A stretch of DNA of 64,000 nucleotides, taken from NCBI RefSeq assembly GCF_005508865.1, contig NZ_SCOM01000001.1:806001-870000 (forward strand). Reading direction: 5' to 3'. The translations under genes were made by a program, and so were the position numbers. Numbering within the stretch: position 1 is the first letter of the stretch; each line of letters opens with the position of its first letter. Under the pieces are notes generated by a model. It was not told the origin of the DNA. It did not search any database and worked only from the letters and a program-made list of their open reading frames with translations. Shown piece by piece: positions 44,007-53,922 of this stretch. Source of the stretch: Pseudomonas sp. F(2018). GTDB taxonomy: Bacteria > Pseudomonadota > Gammaproteobacteria > Pseudomonadales > Pseudomonadaceae.

Positions 44007-44785
44007 GACTCGCGCTGCATCACCTGCTCATAGGCGCTGGTCAGCTCGTTCATCTGCCACAGCAGGGTCTCGGTGGTGGTGGTGATCACCGTCGGCACAT
44101 AGCGCGAGTCGGCGGACAGCTGGAAGCCGGCGCGGGCGAAGCGCCACTGGGCCTCGACCTTCTTCAGTGCGGCGGCGATCTGCGGGGTGTTCTGCTCGGC
44201 GGCCAGCAGCTCTTGCTGGGCCGCTTCGAATTCCGTGGTGGCCTGCTGCAGCTGCTGCTCCAGGCCCTCGGCCGGCAGTTTCCAGCTCAGCGCCAGGTAG
44301 AGCTTGGCGATACGCTGGCTGAGCATGCGCTGGCGCCCGCTGCGGTTGACCAGGCGCGCGCCGGCGTTGCCGGTGTGGGCCTCGATCAGTTGTACCAGCG
44401 CCTCGCTCTGCGCCAGCAGCTGGTCGCTGAGCTGCAACAGGCTCAGCGCCTGCTGCGGTTCGGGGCGCGACAGGGCCAGCTCGCGGTAGCGCTGCCAGGT
44501 CAGCCCGACCTGCTCCAGCGCCGCGGTGATTTCGGCGCTGGGAGCGTATTCGCTGAGCGCCTGGTAGTTGCTTTCGAAGCGCGCAACGCTCTGATCCAGC
44601 TGCTGCACGGCCTGGTCGCTGCGCACCTCGGCGCCGATCATCAGGTAGCTCTTGGCGATGCGCTGGCTGAGCATGCGCTGCATGCCGGACAGGTTCATCG
44701 CTTCGGCATCGCCGATGGCGGCGCTGGCGGGCTGGCCGAGCAGGGCGCAGGCGAGGCCGAACAGAAGGGCAAGACGACTCATCAT
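44003..44785 (-). CDS. Exported protein with two PilJ-N (nitrate-sensor-type) domains
   Basis: 260 residues from ATG 44785 (GGAGG upstream). Signal peptide 'LALLFGLACALLGQPASAA'. The sequence is an internal duplication: 'MQRMLSQRIAKSYLMIGAEV' (36-55) and 'RQRMLSQRIAKLYLALSWKL' (151-170) start two four-helix bundles of the PilJ/NarX-like input domain (PF13675 type). In sensors these bind ligands such as nitrate, but here no membrane or signalling domain follows, so it is a free periplasmic version. It lies 81 bases downstream of the porin gene on the same strand and may be co-expressed. Confidence 0.82.
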   Translation of the reverse strand: MMSRLALLFGLACALLGQPASAAIGDAEAMNLSGMQRMLSQRIAKSYLMIGAEVRSDQAVQQLDQSVARFESNYQALSEYAPSAEITAALEQVGLTWQRYRELALSRPEPQQALSLLQLSDQLLAQSEALVQLIEAHTGNAGARLVNRSGRQRMLSQRIAKLYLALSWKLPAEGLEQQLQQATTEFEAAQQELLAAEQNTPQIAAALKKVEAQWRFARAGFQLSADSRYVPTVITTTTETLLWQMNELTSAYEQVMQRES

Positions 44786-44866
44786 GGATACCTCCGAAGG
44801 CGCGCGGCCGGGCCGCGCGCTGCAATGGCCCCGTTGCGGGGCCGCCGGTGAAGGCCGCGAGGCGGC

Positions 44867-46117
44867 TCAGTAGGTGTACTGCAGCTGCAGCCAGACCTTG
44901 TCGGTATCCACGGTGCGGGCCTCGTCCGCGGAGTCGTAGGTGGCGTACTTGACCAGGCCGACCAGGCCCTTCACCCCGGGAATCGGGTGGGCGTAGGACA
45001 GGTCGATCTCGTCGCCATAGTCATCGCTGCCTTGCTCGGTGGCGAAGTCGTGGTACCAGGCCTGCAGGGTGCCGCCGAACAGCGGCGCGGTGACGCCGAA
45101 GTAGGCGTCCTCGATGCCGTCCGCCGGGGTGGTGAGGAACTGGTCGGCCCAGCCCTGGAACAGGTGCTTGGTCGCCAGCGGGGTCTGGAAGGCGCGGTTG
45201 CCGCCGCCGTTGTCGCCGCCCAGCACCTCGTAGCCGGCCTTCAGCTGCACGCCCTTGAGGGTGTAGCCGAGTTCGGCCAGGTAGTACTCGCTGTCCAGGT
45301 CCAGCGGGTTGTCGCCGTAGTCCTTCTGCTGGGCATATTCGAGCACGTAGCTGACCCCAGCGACGGCGCCATTCAGGCGCAGGCCGCTGGTCTGGCTGGA
45401 CAGCGTGCCCTCGGCGGCGGTGGGCGCCACGGCGATGTTGTCGAGGTCCAGCAGGTAGCTGTAGGCGGTGGCGGTCAGCTCTGGCATGAACACGTACTGG
45501 GCGTTGACCAGGTGGCTGTGGCCGTCGATGTTGGCCGGATTGGTGCGGTTGTCGTAGCGGCCGTTCTCCGGGCCCCAGATGGTGTTGACCTGGTCGATGT
45601 AGGCGTAGCTCAGGGTCAGCCCGTCGATCGGCTTGAGCTGGGTCAGGGCGCCGTCGTAGGTCTGCTCGTTCTGGCGCCAGGCCACGCTGCCGATGAAGCG
45701 CTGGTTGTCTAGGTTGATGCGCTGACGGCCGAGCACGGCGCTGCCGAGCTTGTGGTCGTAGCGCAGCAGGGCCTGGTTGACCTCGGTGCCGTCCGGGTCG
45801 GCCACCACCGCGTATTCGCGCTGGCCGTTGCGGGTGTCGTTGTAGGCGGCGTCGCCCAGGCGGCTGACGTTGTCCACCTCGATCAGGCCGGACAGGCCGT
45901 ACCACTTGCCGCTCTGGAAGCCGGCGCGGGTGCGCAGGGTCTGGGCGTTGGCGTCACGCAGGGCGTTTTCCTGGTCGACGTTCTCGAAGCGGTAGCGGGC
46001 ATCGAGGATCGGCTTGCCCTGGGTGAACAGGTTGCTGAAGTCCTCGGCGGCGAAGGCGCCCTGGGCGAGGGTGGCGGAGGCGATGGCGAGCGACAGTAGG
46101 GTCGGTTTCATGCACAT
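44867..46117 (-). CDS. Alginate-export-family outer-membrane porin
   Basis: 416 residues from ATG 46117 (MCMKP), chosen over 46111 because AGGA lies nine bases upstream. Leader 'LLSLAIASATLAQGAFAAED', then the beta-barrel domain of the alginate export type: 'LDARYRFENVDQENALRDAN', 'TLRTRAGFQSGKWYGLSGLI', alternating strands rich in Tyr/Gly, and a terminal 'VWLQLQYTY' ending in an aromatic residue as needed for BAM assembly. The substrate is not proven to be alginate; the family is broad. Upstream 46118-46466 may hold its promoter. Confidence 0.85.
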   Translation of the reverse strand: MCMKPTLLSLAIASATLAQGAFAAEDFSNLFTQGKPILDARYRFENVDQENALRDANAQTLRTRAGFQSGKWYGLSGLIEVDNVSRLGDAAYNDTRNGQREYAVVADPDGTEVNQALLRYDHKLGSAVLGRQRINLDNQRFIGSVAWRQNEQTYDGALTQLKPIDGLTLSYAYIDQVNTIWGPENGRYDNRTNPANIDGHSHLVNAQYVFMPELTATAYSYLLDLDNIAVAPTAAEGTLSSQTSGLRLNGAVAGVSYVLEYAQQKDYGDNPLDLDSEYYLAELGYTLKGVQLKAGYEVLGGDNGGGNRAFQTPLATKHLFQGWADQFLTTPADGIEDAYFGVTAPLFGGTLQAWYHDFATEQGSDDYGDEIDLSYAHPIPGVKGLVGLVKYATYDSADEARTVDTDKVWLQLQYTY

Positions 46118-46466
46118 GGAGGTCTTTCCTGTTAGCCAATTAACGCAAAAAAAAACGCCACAGCACCCGCGCTCCCGGTAAGGGGAAGGGTTCCGTGACG
46201 TCGTTGTCGGTTGAGTTGGCAGACACGCCGTTGTGCTGACCGGGGTCGGCCATAGCAGGCGGCATGCCAGGATTGGCAAGTGACTGATTTATTGCGAATT
46301 AATGACTATCTAGAGCCTTTCGCGATAAAGCGTCTGCACCGCGCTCGCTCGCGACGCCTTGAGACAGTGCAGCTGTAATGGCGCAATCGGCCCCGACTGT
46401 ATCGGGTCGCCGGGCGTGGGGCGCGGCATGCTGGCGACCTCAAGACCAAATGCCAGGGAGCGCCAC
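46118..46466. other. Divergent intergenic region, porin / phzF-like gene
   Basis: 349 bases between divergent genes. A run of nine A (about 46147-46155) lies close to the porin ribosome site, and an AT-rich patch at about 46285-46312 could hold promoters. I see no further gene or clear operator. Confidence 0.5.
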
Positions 46467-47246
46467 ATGTCACTCGAATTCCACCAGATCGACGCCTTCA
46501 CCGACCGACCGTTTCGCGGCAACCCGGCCGTGGTCTATCGGCTCGACGCCTGGCTGGAGGACGAGTTGATGCAGCGCATCGCCGCCGAGCACAACCAGGC
46601 CGAGACGGCCTTCACCGTGCGCGAGGGCGCGGGCTGGCGGATTCGCTGGTTCACCCCGGCATGCGAAGTGCCGCTGTGCGGCCACGCCACCCTGGCCACG
46701 GCCCATGCGCTGTTCGAGCTGTATGGCGAGCCGGGCGAGCGGCTGCAGTTCGTGTGCATGTCCGGTGCGCTGGCGGTGAGTCGCGAGAGTGGCCGGCTGG
46801 TGCTGGATTTCCCGGCCATGTGGCTGGAACCGGTGGAGATGGCGGCCGAGGTGGCGGCTATTCTCGGGCAGAGGGTCCTGGCGGTGCAGGGTGGTAAGGA
46901 GCTGCTGGTGGTGCTGGAGTCGGAGCAGGCGGTACGCGAGTGCAAGCCGGACCTGGCGGCGCTGGCGAAACTGCCGGGCCTGGGTGTGATCGTCACGGCC
47001 CAGGGCCGCGAGCATGACTTCGTCTCGCGCTATTTCGCCCCAGGCATCGGCATCGACGAGGACCCGGTCACCGGATCCACCCACTGCATCCTCGTGCCGT
47101 ACTGGGCCGAGCGCCTGGACAAGAGCGAGCTGCGTGCCTATCAGTGCTCGGCCCGTGGTGGCGAGCTGCACTGCCGGCTGGAAGGCGAGCGGGTGAAGAT
47201 CGCCGGCCAGGCCGTGCTGGTGGCCAGCGGCAAGCTGTTTGTTTGA
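46467..47246 (+). CDS. PhzF family isomerase-like protein
   Basis: 259 residues from ATG 46467 (CAGGGAG upstream). PhzF fold: 'HQIDAFTDRPFRGNPAVVYR', catalytic Glu46 in 'NQAETAF', 'IRWFTPACEVPLCGHATLAT' and 'DPVTGSTHCILVPYWAERL' (Asp and Gly-Ser-x-His of the second half). PhzF isomerises dihydro-hydroxyanthranilate in phenazine synthesis, but most members outside phenazine clusters have unknown substrates, and no other phz gene is present here. Confidence 0.9.
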   Translation: MSLEFHQIDAFTDRPFRGNPAVVYRLDAWLEDELMQRIAAEHNQAETAFTVREGAGWRIRWFTPACEVPLCGHATLATAHALFELYGEPGERLQFVCMSGALAVSRESGRLVLDFPAMWLEPVEMAAEVAAILGQRVLAVQGGKELLVVLESEQAVRECKPDLAALAKLPGLGVIVTAQGREHDFVSRYFAPGIGIDEDPVTGSTHCILVPYWAERLDKSELRAYQCSARGGELHCRLEGERVKIAGQAVLVASGKLFV

Positions 47247-47253
47247 AGCCTGT

Positions 47254-47311
47254 GTAGGGCGGGTGTAACCCGCGAAACCCGCCACATGCGCGCGGGTTTC
47301 ACCCGCCCTAC
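47254..47311. repeat. REP-like palindrome (GTAGGGCGGGTG type)
   Basis: 21-bp arms at 47254-47274 and 47291-47311 match in 20 of 21 positions; 16-base loop. Lies between the convergent phzF-like and ABC ATPase genes. A different family from copies A-C; the 27.9-28.0 kb region contains a related but diverged pair. Confidence 0.75.
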
Positions 47312-47359
47312 GGCTGGGCGCTCTCTAATTTCCTACGCTGCGGAAAGCGGATTCGACGA

Positions 47360-48459
<1,100 letters not shown>

Positions 48460-48463
<4 letters not shown>

Positions 48464-49380
48464 GCCGGACGGCAACCCGGGGCGACCAGCATTTCCATCA
48501 GCGCCTTCTGCGCATGCAGGCGGTTCTCGGCCTGCTGCCAGGCCAGCGAGCGCGAATCGTCGAGCAGATCTTCGCTGATCTCCTCGCCACGGTGGGCGGG
48601 CAGGCAGTGCAGGAAGATCACGCTCGGGTCAGCGGCGTCGAGCAGGGCGCGGTTGACCTGGTAGGGGGCGAACAGCTTGAGGCGCTTGGCGCTTTCCTCT
48701 TCCTGGCCCATGGAGGTCCACACGTCGGTGCTGACCAGGTGGGCGCCGGCCACCGCTTCCTTCGGATCGCGGACGATGCGCACGCGGTCGCCGGCGGCCT
48801 TGAGGAACTCGGCCTTCGGCTCGTAACCCTCGGGGCAGGCGATGCGCAGCTGGAAGTCGAACTGCACGGCGGCTTCCAGGTAGGTGTTGCACATGTTGTT
48901 GCCGTCGCCGACCCAGGCCACGGTCTTGCCCTTGATACTGCCGCGGGCCTCCTCGAAGGTCTGCATGTCGGCCAGCAGCTGGCAGGGGTGCAGGTCGTCG
49001 GACAGGCCGTTGATCACCGGCACGCTGCTGTGCGCGGCGAACTCGGTGAGGTTGCTGTGGGCGTAGGTGCGGATCATCACCACGTCGAGCATGCTGGACA
49101 TGACGATGGCGGTATCGCCGATCGGCTCGCCGCGGCCCAGCTGGGTATCGCGCGGGGAGAGGAAGATGGCCTGGCCGCCGAGCTGGATCATGCCGGCTTC
49201 AAACGACAGGCGGGTACGGGTGGAGGCCTTCTCGAAGATCATGCCCAGCACCCGGCTCTTCAGCGGCTCGAACAGCACGCCGCGTCGGCGCAGGTCCTTC
49301 AGCTCGATGGCTCGACGAATCAGGCCGCTCAGTTCCTGCGGGCTGAAGTCCATCAACGAGAGAAAGTGCCTGGCGCTCAT
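48460..49380 (-). CDS. argF: Anabolic ornithine carbamoyltransferase
   Basis: 306 residues from ATG 49380; the open frame upstream is noncoding. Carbamoyl phosphate site '[11 protein letters not shown]' (Ser-Thr-Arg-Thr-Arg 53-57), '[14 protein letters not shown]' (His-Pro-Cys-Gln 131-134), ornithine loop '[10 protein letters not shown]' and '[12 protein letters not shown]'. It makes citrulline from ornithine in arginine synthesis, in the cytoplasm. Length fits the anabolic rather than the catabolic (ArcB) enzyme. TGTCGC elements upstream suggest ArgR repression. Overlaps the ABC ATPase gene by four bases. Confidence 0.97.
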
Positions 49381-49406
49381 CTTGTTCACTACCTTAATTC
49401 GACAAC

Positions 49407-49517
49407 TGTCGCGGCCCCGTTTTTCAGGGGAAAAGCAGCCCACACAACGGCTGGAGCCGCGAGAGGGCGACAAATGGGGGAGGCGCGATCTTATAAGGAA
49501 ATGTCGCAGCCTGCCAA
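49407..49517 (-). promoter_or_regulatory. Possible ArgR half-sites upstream of argF
   Basis: TGTCGC, the core of the P. aeruginosa ArgR half-site (TGTCGC-N8-AA), occurs at 49407-49412 and 49502-49507 on the plus strand and at 49467-49472 on the minus strand. Only the copy at 49502 also has AA at the right place. ArgR represses argF in P. aeruginosa. Confidence 0.4.
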
Positions 49518-49650
49518 CACGACTCAAGAATGGTGCGGGTTTCAGGGTGTTGCGGCCACCGGGTGTACCGATTGGATACCGATAATGGGGGCAGGCCCCA
49601 CCATGCACTCTGTGCCATGGCCGGGCCTGCGGGGCGCTGGTCGGAGCGAC

Positions 49651-50283
49651 CTAGATGCGTTTCCAGGCGCCCAGATAGGCTCCTACATTGATGAACCACT
49701 CTGCGAATTTGCTATGCCCGGCCTCGTTCAGGTGCACACCCTCCACGAAGTCGGCAGAGGTGGCGTTGAAGGTGAGAGTGGCCGCGCCATACTCGGCACA
49801 GACGTCAGTCATCGCCTGCTGATAGTGGGAAAGCTTCAAGCCGACGGCATTCGACACGTCCTGGTTGAATTTCCAGATCGGCTTTATGCACATCACGCCT
49901 AGCCCTTTGGACTGGATGCCGGAGACCAGCGTGCGCAGGCTGCTCTTGTAGGTTTCCAGCGGTACGCCCAGGCCATGGTCATTGGTGGAAACCTGGATGA
50001 AAACGCCATCCATGCCGCCGCGGCCACTGATGAACTCGATAGCGTCGAGCATATCGACGGCTCCGAGGTGGCCGCCCTGTGGAGCGACCGTGGCGCCAGG
50101 GGAGCCGATGACATGGACGATGGCGTCGATCTTGGCGCTGACCAGGTTGAAAGCCATCTTGCTAGGGCGGGTAGTGCCATAGGCCTGGGTGAAAATGCTG
50201 TCCGAAATAACCGCATAGCGGTTAGCAGCACTGGCGTCGATGCTGGCCAGCATCATTGCAGCGGCAACGATGAGTTTCTTCAT
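49651..50283 (-). CDS. Secreted SGNH/GDSL-type hydrolase
   Basis: 210 residues. Leader 'MKKLIVAAAMMLASIDASAA'. Catalytic blocks of the SGNH fold: Ser in 'YAVISDSIF' near residue 28, Gly in the 'GSPGATVAPQGGHLG' region, Asn in 'VSTNDHG', and Asp/His in 'FVEGVHLNEAGH' before the C-terminal helix. Family members are esterases or lipases of small esters or acyl sugars. Codon use is less GC-biased than its neighbours (argF, the oxidoreductase), hinting at later arrival. Single gene. Confidence 0.8.
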   Translation of the reverse strand: MKKLIVAAAMMLASIDASAANRYAVISDSIFTQAYGTTRPSKMAFNLVSAKIDAIVHVIGSPGATVAPQGGHLGAVDMLDAIEFISGRGGMDGVFIQVSTNDHGLGVPLETYKSSLRTLVSGIQSKGLGVMCIKPIWKFNQDVSNAVGLKLSHYQQAMTDVCAEYGAATLTFNATSADFVEGVHLNEAGHSKFAEWFINVGAYLGAWKRI

Positions 50284-50517
50284 GCTTATGATGGTGCTCC
50301 TTGCTCGTTATTTTTGTCTGGGGTCGGAAGGCGACCCGGAGCAATCCTGCCGTTTGCCTGGTAGAGATTCCAGTTCTTCGGTGCAGGCCTGAATCGGTAG
50401 GCATGATGGCCGTCGATTCATAAAGTGAAGGCCGCTGGCCAAGCCCGGCTGCAGCCGCCATAGTCAGGCCCATGCGACTAGACCGGTCGTCTCGATCAGA
50501 ACAACAGAGGCTAGGCC

Positions 50518-52626
50518 ATGACCAAGACCCTCCATCACCGTGCTTGTCACCTGTGTGAGGCCATCTGCGGCCTGACCATCGAAACCGAAGACCGCGACGA
50601 CGGCAGCCGCCAGATCCTGTCGATCAAGGGCGACGCCCTGGACACGTTCAGCCGTGGCCATATCTGCCCCAAGGCGGTGGCGCTGCAGGACATCCAGAAC
50701 GACCCGGACCGGGTGCGTCAGCCGCTGCGCAAGGTCAATGGCCAGTGGCAGCCGATTGCCTGGGACGAGGCCTTCGAGCTGGTCGCCGAGCGCTTCTCGG
50801 CTATCCAGGCCGAGCACGGCAAGAACGCCGTGGCCGTGTACCAGGGCAATCCCAGCGTGCACAACTACGGGCTGATGACCCACAGCAACTACTTCCTCGG
50901 TCAGCTGAAGACGCGCAACCGCTTCTCCGCCACCTCGGTGGACCAGCTGCCGCATCACCTGACCAGCTACCTGATGTACGGCCACGGCCTGCTGCTGCCG
51001 ATCCCGGACATCGACCATACCCAGTTCATGCTGATCCTCGGCGGCAACCCGCTGGCCTCCAACGGCAGCATCATGACCGTGCCCGACGTGGAGAAGCGCC
51101 TGAAAGCGCTCAAGGCCCGCGGCGGCAAGCTGGTGGTGGTCGACCCACGGCGTAGCGAGACGGCGGCCATGGCCGACCAGCACATCTTCGTGCGCCCGGG
51201 TAACGACGCGGCGCTGCTGCTCGGCCTGCTCAACACCCTGTTCGACGAGGGCCTGACCCGTGAGGGCCCGTTGCCGGTCAATGGCCTGGAGCAGGTGAAG
51301 GAGGCCGTGGCCCCATTTACCGCCGAAGTCATGAGCTCCCGCTGCGGCGTGCCGGCCGAGGACATCCGCCAGCTGGCCCGCGACTTCGCCGCCGCCGAGT
51401 CGGCGGTGTGCTACGGCCGCATGGGCGTGTCCACCCAGGCCTACGGCAGCCTGTGCCACTGGCTGATCCAGCTGATCAACCTGGTCACCGGCAACCTCGA
51501 CCGGGTCGGCGGCACCCTGTGCACCAGCCCGGCGCTGGACCTGGTGGCGACCACTTCGGGCGGCCACTTCAACGTCTGGCAGAGCCGCGTCTCCGGCCTG
51601 CCGGAATATGGCGGCGAGCTGCCGGTGGCGGCGCTGGCCGAGGAAATGCTCACCCCCGGCGAGGGGCAGATCCGCGCGCTGGTCACGGTGGCCGGCAACC
51701 CGGTACTGTCCACGCCCAACGGCCGCCAGCTGGAGCAGGCGCTGGACGGGCTGGACTTCATGGTCTCGGTCGATCTGTACATCAACGAGACCACCCGCCA
51801 CGCCGACCTGATCCTGCCGCCCACCGCGCCGCTGGAGCACGATCATTACGACACCACCTTCAACGTGTTCGCCGTGCGCAACGTCACCCGCTTCAACGAG
51901 CCGGTGCTGGCCAAGCCGGAAGGCGCGCTGGACGACTGGGAGATCTTCGTCGGTCTGGCCAAGGCCTTCGCCGCCAAGAACGGCACCGAGCTCAAGCCGA
52001 CCATGCCGCCGCAGCAGATGATCGACCTGGGCCTGCGCTTCGGCCCCTATGGCGACAAGTCCGAGCACAAGCTCAGCCTGGCGGCGCTGCGCGACGCACC
52101 CCATGGCATCGACCTGGGGCCGCTCAAGCCGAACCTGGCGGCGCGGCTGAAGACCGAGTCCAAGGCCATCGAGGCCGCGCCGGAACTGCTGGTCGCCGAC
52201 CTGGCGCGCTTCGCCGCCCAGCCGCTGCCGGCCGAGGGTGAGCTGGTGCTGATCGGCCGCCGCCATGTGCGCAGCAACAACTCCTGGATGCACAACTACC
52301 AGCGTCTGGTGAAGGGCAAACCGCGGCATCAGCTGCTGATGCACCCGCAGGATATGGCCGGCAGAGGTCTGAGTGACGGCCAGCGCGTGCGCGTGCAGTC
52401 GCGGGTCGGCGAGATCGAAGTGGAGGCGGTGGCCAGCGACGAGATGATGCCCGGCGTGGTCAGCCTGCCGCATGGCTGGGGCCATGCGCGGCCTGGCGTG
52501 CAGATGGGCATCGCCAGCGCCCAGCCGGGGGCCAGTGCCAACGACCTGACCGACGACCGCCAGCTCGACGCGGTGTCCGGCAACGCGGCGCTGAACGGGG
52601 TGCCTGTGCGGGTGGAAGCCGCCTAG
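50518..52626 (+). CDS. Molybdopterin oxidoreductase with one [4Fe-4S] cluster
   Basis: 702 residues, DMSO-reductase superfamily. Cluster ligands Cys10, Cys13, Cys17 ('CHLCEAICG') and Cys50 ('GHICPKA'). 'MLILGGNPLASNG', 'VVVDPRRSETAAMADQHIFV', 'LVTGNLDRVGGTLC' and 'VDLYINETTRHADLILPPTA' bind the two MGD cofactors; the C-terminal domain has 'RRHVRSNNSWMHN'. No Tat leader, so cytoplasmic. The usual Mo ligand position (around 'GNPSVHNYG') lacks an obvious Cys or Ser. No electron-transfer partner is adjacent. Reaction unknown; formate dehydrogenase-like or an oxidised-biotin/DMSO reductase type are possible. Confidence 0.88.
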   Translation: MTKTLHHRACHLCEAICGLTIETEDRDDGSRQILSIKGDALDTFSRGHICPKAVALQDIQNDPDRVRQPLRKVNGQWQPIAWDEAFELVAERFSAIQAEHGKNAVAVYQGNPSVHNYGLMTHSNYFLGQLKTRNRFSATSVDQLPHHLTSYLMYGHGLLLPIPDIDHTQFMLILGGNPLASNGSIMTVPDVEKRLKALKARGGKLVVVDPRRSETAAMADQHIFVRPGNDAALLLGLLNTLFDEGLTREGPLPVNGLEQVKEAVAPFTAEVMSSRCGVPAEDIRQLARDFAAAESAVCYGRMGVSTQAYGSLCHWLIQLINLVTGNLDRVGGTLCTSPALDLVATTSGGHFNVWQSRVSGLPEYGGELPVAALAEEMLTPGEGQIRALVTVAGNPVLSTPNGRQLEQALDGLDFMVSVDLYINETTRHADLILPPTAPLEHDHYDTTFNVFAVRNVTRFNEPVLAKPEGALDDWEIFVGLAKAFAAKNGTELKPTMPPQQMIDLGLRFGPYGDKSEHKLSLAALRDAPHGIDLGPLKPNLAARLKTESKAIEAAPELLVADLARFAAQPLPAEGELVLIGRRHVRSNNSWMHNYQRLVKGKPRHQLLMHPQDMAGRGLSDGQRVRVQSRVGEIEVEAVASDEMMPGVVSLPHGWGHARPGVQMGIASAQPGASANDLTDDRQLDAVSGNAALNGVPVRVEAA

Positions 52627-52636
52627 CGCTGGCGGG

Positions 52637-53371
52637 TCAGAGATGAACGCCGTAGCGGGCGTAGATCTCTTCGATGATGCCGCGCTGCTTGAGCTGGACG
52701 ATCGCCGCGTCCAGCTTGTTCAGCCAGGCCGCATGCCTGGGGTGGACGCGCATGCTCACGTCGTATGAGCTGATCACATCGCCGATCTCGAGGCGGCGGT
52801 ACTCCGGCACTTCGCGCCTGTGGTATTGGGCGATGGCCTTGTTGACGATGATCTGATCGAAGCGCGCTTTGGCCAGCATGCTCAGTAGCTGCTGTTCGTT
52901 CAGGCCATTGCGTCGGTCGATCTGTCCCGAGGCGACCAGCGCCGCCAGCTCGGGATAGGCGTAGCCGCGCACCATGCCCACCGATTTGCCGCGCAGGTCC
53001 TCGGGCTGCTTGACCGGAAAGGCCTTGTGCGGGGCGAACGCCAGCACATCCACTACCTGGCCGAAGGGCACCGAGAACACGCCCGGTGTCGCCTGGTTCT
53101 GCACCCAGCCGGGATAGACGCCGGGCTCGATGTCCAGCTGCCCTTCGTTGAACAGCAGGCCGATGCGCGGGTAGGGGTAGTACTGCACGTCGAAGCGGTC
53201 GCCGGTGAGTTTGGCCAGTTCATCGAGGATGTCCTGGTAGATGCCGCGCCTGCGGTTCTCGATCATCATCGGCGGATAATCGTAGAAGCCCACCCTGAAG
53301 GTCTCGGCGACAGTGCCTTGCGCGCAGCCGCACAGGCACAACATGGTCATCGCCTTGATCAGCCACTTCAC
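52637..53371 (-). CDS. Orphan periplasmic solute-binding protein (PBP2 fold)
   Basis: 244 residues from GTG 53371 with GAGGG seven bases before; a second possible start is ATG eight codons in. Leader 'AMTMLCLCGCAQGTVAE' contains Leu-Cys-Gly-Cys, so it could be a lipoprotein. Binding-protein features: 'FRVGFYDYPPMMIENRRRGI', 'YQDILDELAKLTGDRFDVQY', 'GQLDIEPGVYPGW' and 'IIEEIYARYGVHL'. No transporter genes nearby. This is the third such orphan in the window. Confidence 0.78.
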   Translation of the reverse strand: MKWLIKAMTMLCLCGCAQGTVAETFRVGFYDYPPMMIENRRRGIYQDILDELAKLTGDRFDVQYYPYPRIGLLFNEGQLDIEPGVYPGWVQNQATPGVFSVPFGQVVDVLAFAPHKAFPVKQPEDLRGKSVGMVRGYAYPELAALVASGQIDRRNGLNEQQLLSMLAKARFDQIIVNKAIAQYHRREVPEYRRLEIGDVISSYDVSMRVHPRHAAWLNKLDAAIVQLKQRGIIEEIYARYGVHL

Positions 53372-53532
53372 TGCATCGCCCTCGACTCCCGCCGTCGCCT
53401 GCCGTCCAGTCTAGCCATCCGGCGGCTCGCCAGGGAGTGCCGCGCCATCCCCGAGCCCGCTGCTGGGTTTTTCGGTTACAATCGCGCCATCCCGCCCGGC
53501 GCTGGTCCGGGGAAGTTCAGACGAGGTGAGTC

Positions 53533-53862
53533 GTGGATATTATCGATACCATCAAAGAGCAGATCGCCAACAACACCATCCTGCTGTACATGAAAGGCTC
53601 GCCGAACGCGCCGCAGTGCGGTTTCTCGTCCCGCGCCGCGCAGGTGGTGATGGCCTGTGGCGAGAAGTTCGCCTACGTGGACATCCTGCAGAACCCGGAA
53701 ATCCGCGCCAACCTGCCCAAGTACGCCAACTGGCCGACCTTCCCGCAGCTGTGGGTGGCCGGAGAGCTGGTCGGCGGCAGCGACATCATGACCGAGATGT
53801 TCGAGAAGGGTGAGCTGCAGACCCTGATCAAGGACGCCGCCGAGAAGGCCAAGGCCGAATAA
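53533..53862 (+). CDS. grxD: Monothiol glutaredoxin
   Basis: 109 residues from GTG 53533 (GAGGTG upstream). Active-site Cys29 in 'QCGFSSRA' (Cys-Gly-Phe-Ser of monothiol glutaredoxins), 'WPTFPQLWVAGELVGGSDIM' (glutathione-binding cis-Pro and Gly-Gly loop). Grx4/GrxD proteins carry [2Fe-2S] clusters and deliver them to partners in the cytoplasm. A strong terminator follows the stop. Confidence 0.96.
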   Translation: MDIIDTIKEQIANNTILLYMKGSPNAPQCGFSSRAAQVVMACGEKFAYVDILQNPEIRANLPKYANWPTFPQLWVAGELVGGSDIMTEMFEKGELQTLIKDAAEKAKAE

Positions 53863-53877
53863 GCCGAGTCGCGTCAG

Positions 53878-53908
53878 AAAAAGCCGATGCCTCTGCATCG
53901 GCTTTTTT
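53878..53908. terminator. Bidirectional terminator between grxD and the PBP gene
   Basis: 13-bp stem AAAAAGCCGATGC / GCATCGGCTTTTT with loop CTCT and T/A runs on both sides. It serves the two convergent genes, grxD and the penicillin-binding protein gene. Confidence 0.9.
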
Positions 53909-53922
53909 GTGTCCGCAGGAAA

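Noticed and set aside
50464..52485. A 673-codon open frame on the minus strand
   Set aside because: Antisense to the molybdopterin oxidoreductase, whose cofactor motifs are clear; no family sequence on the minus strand.
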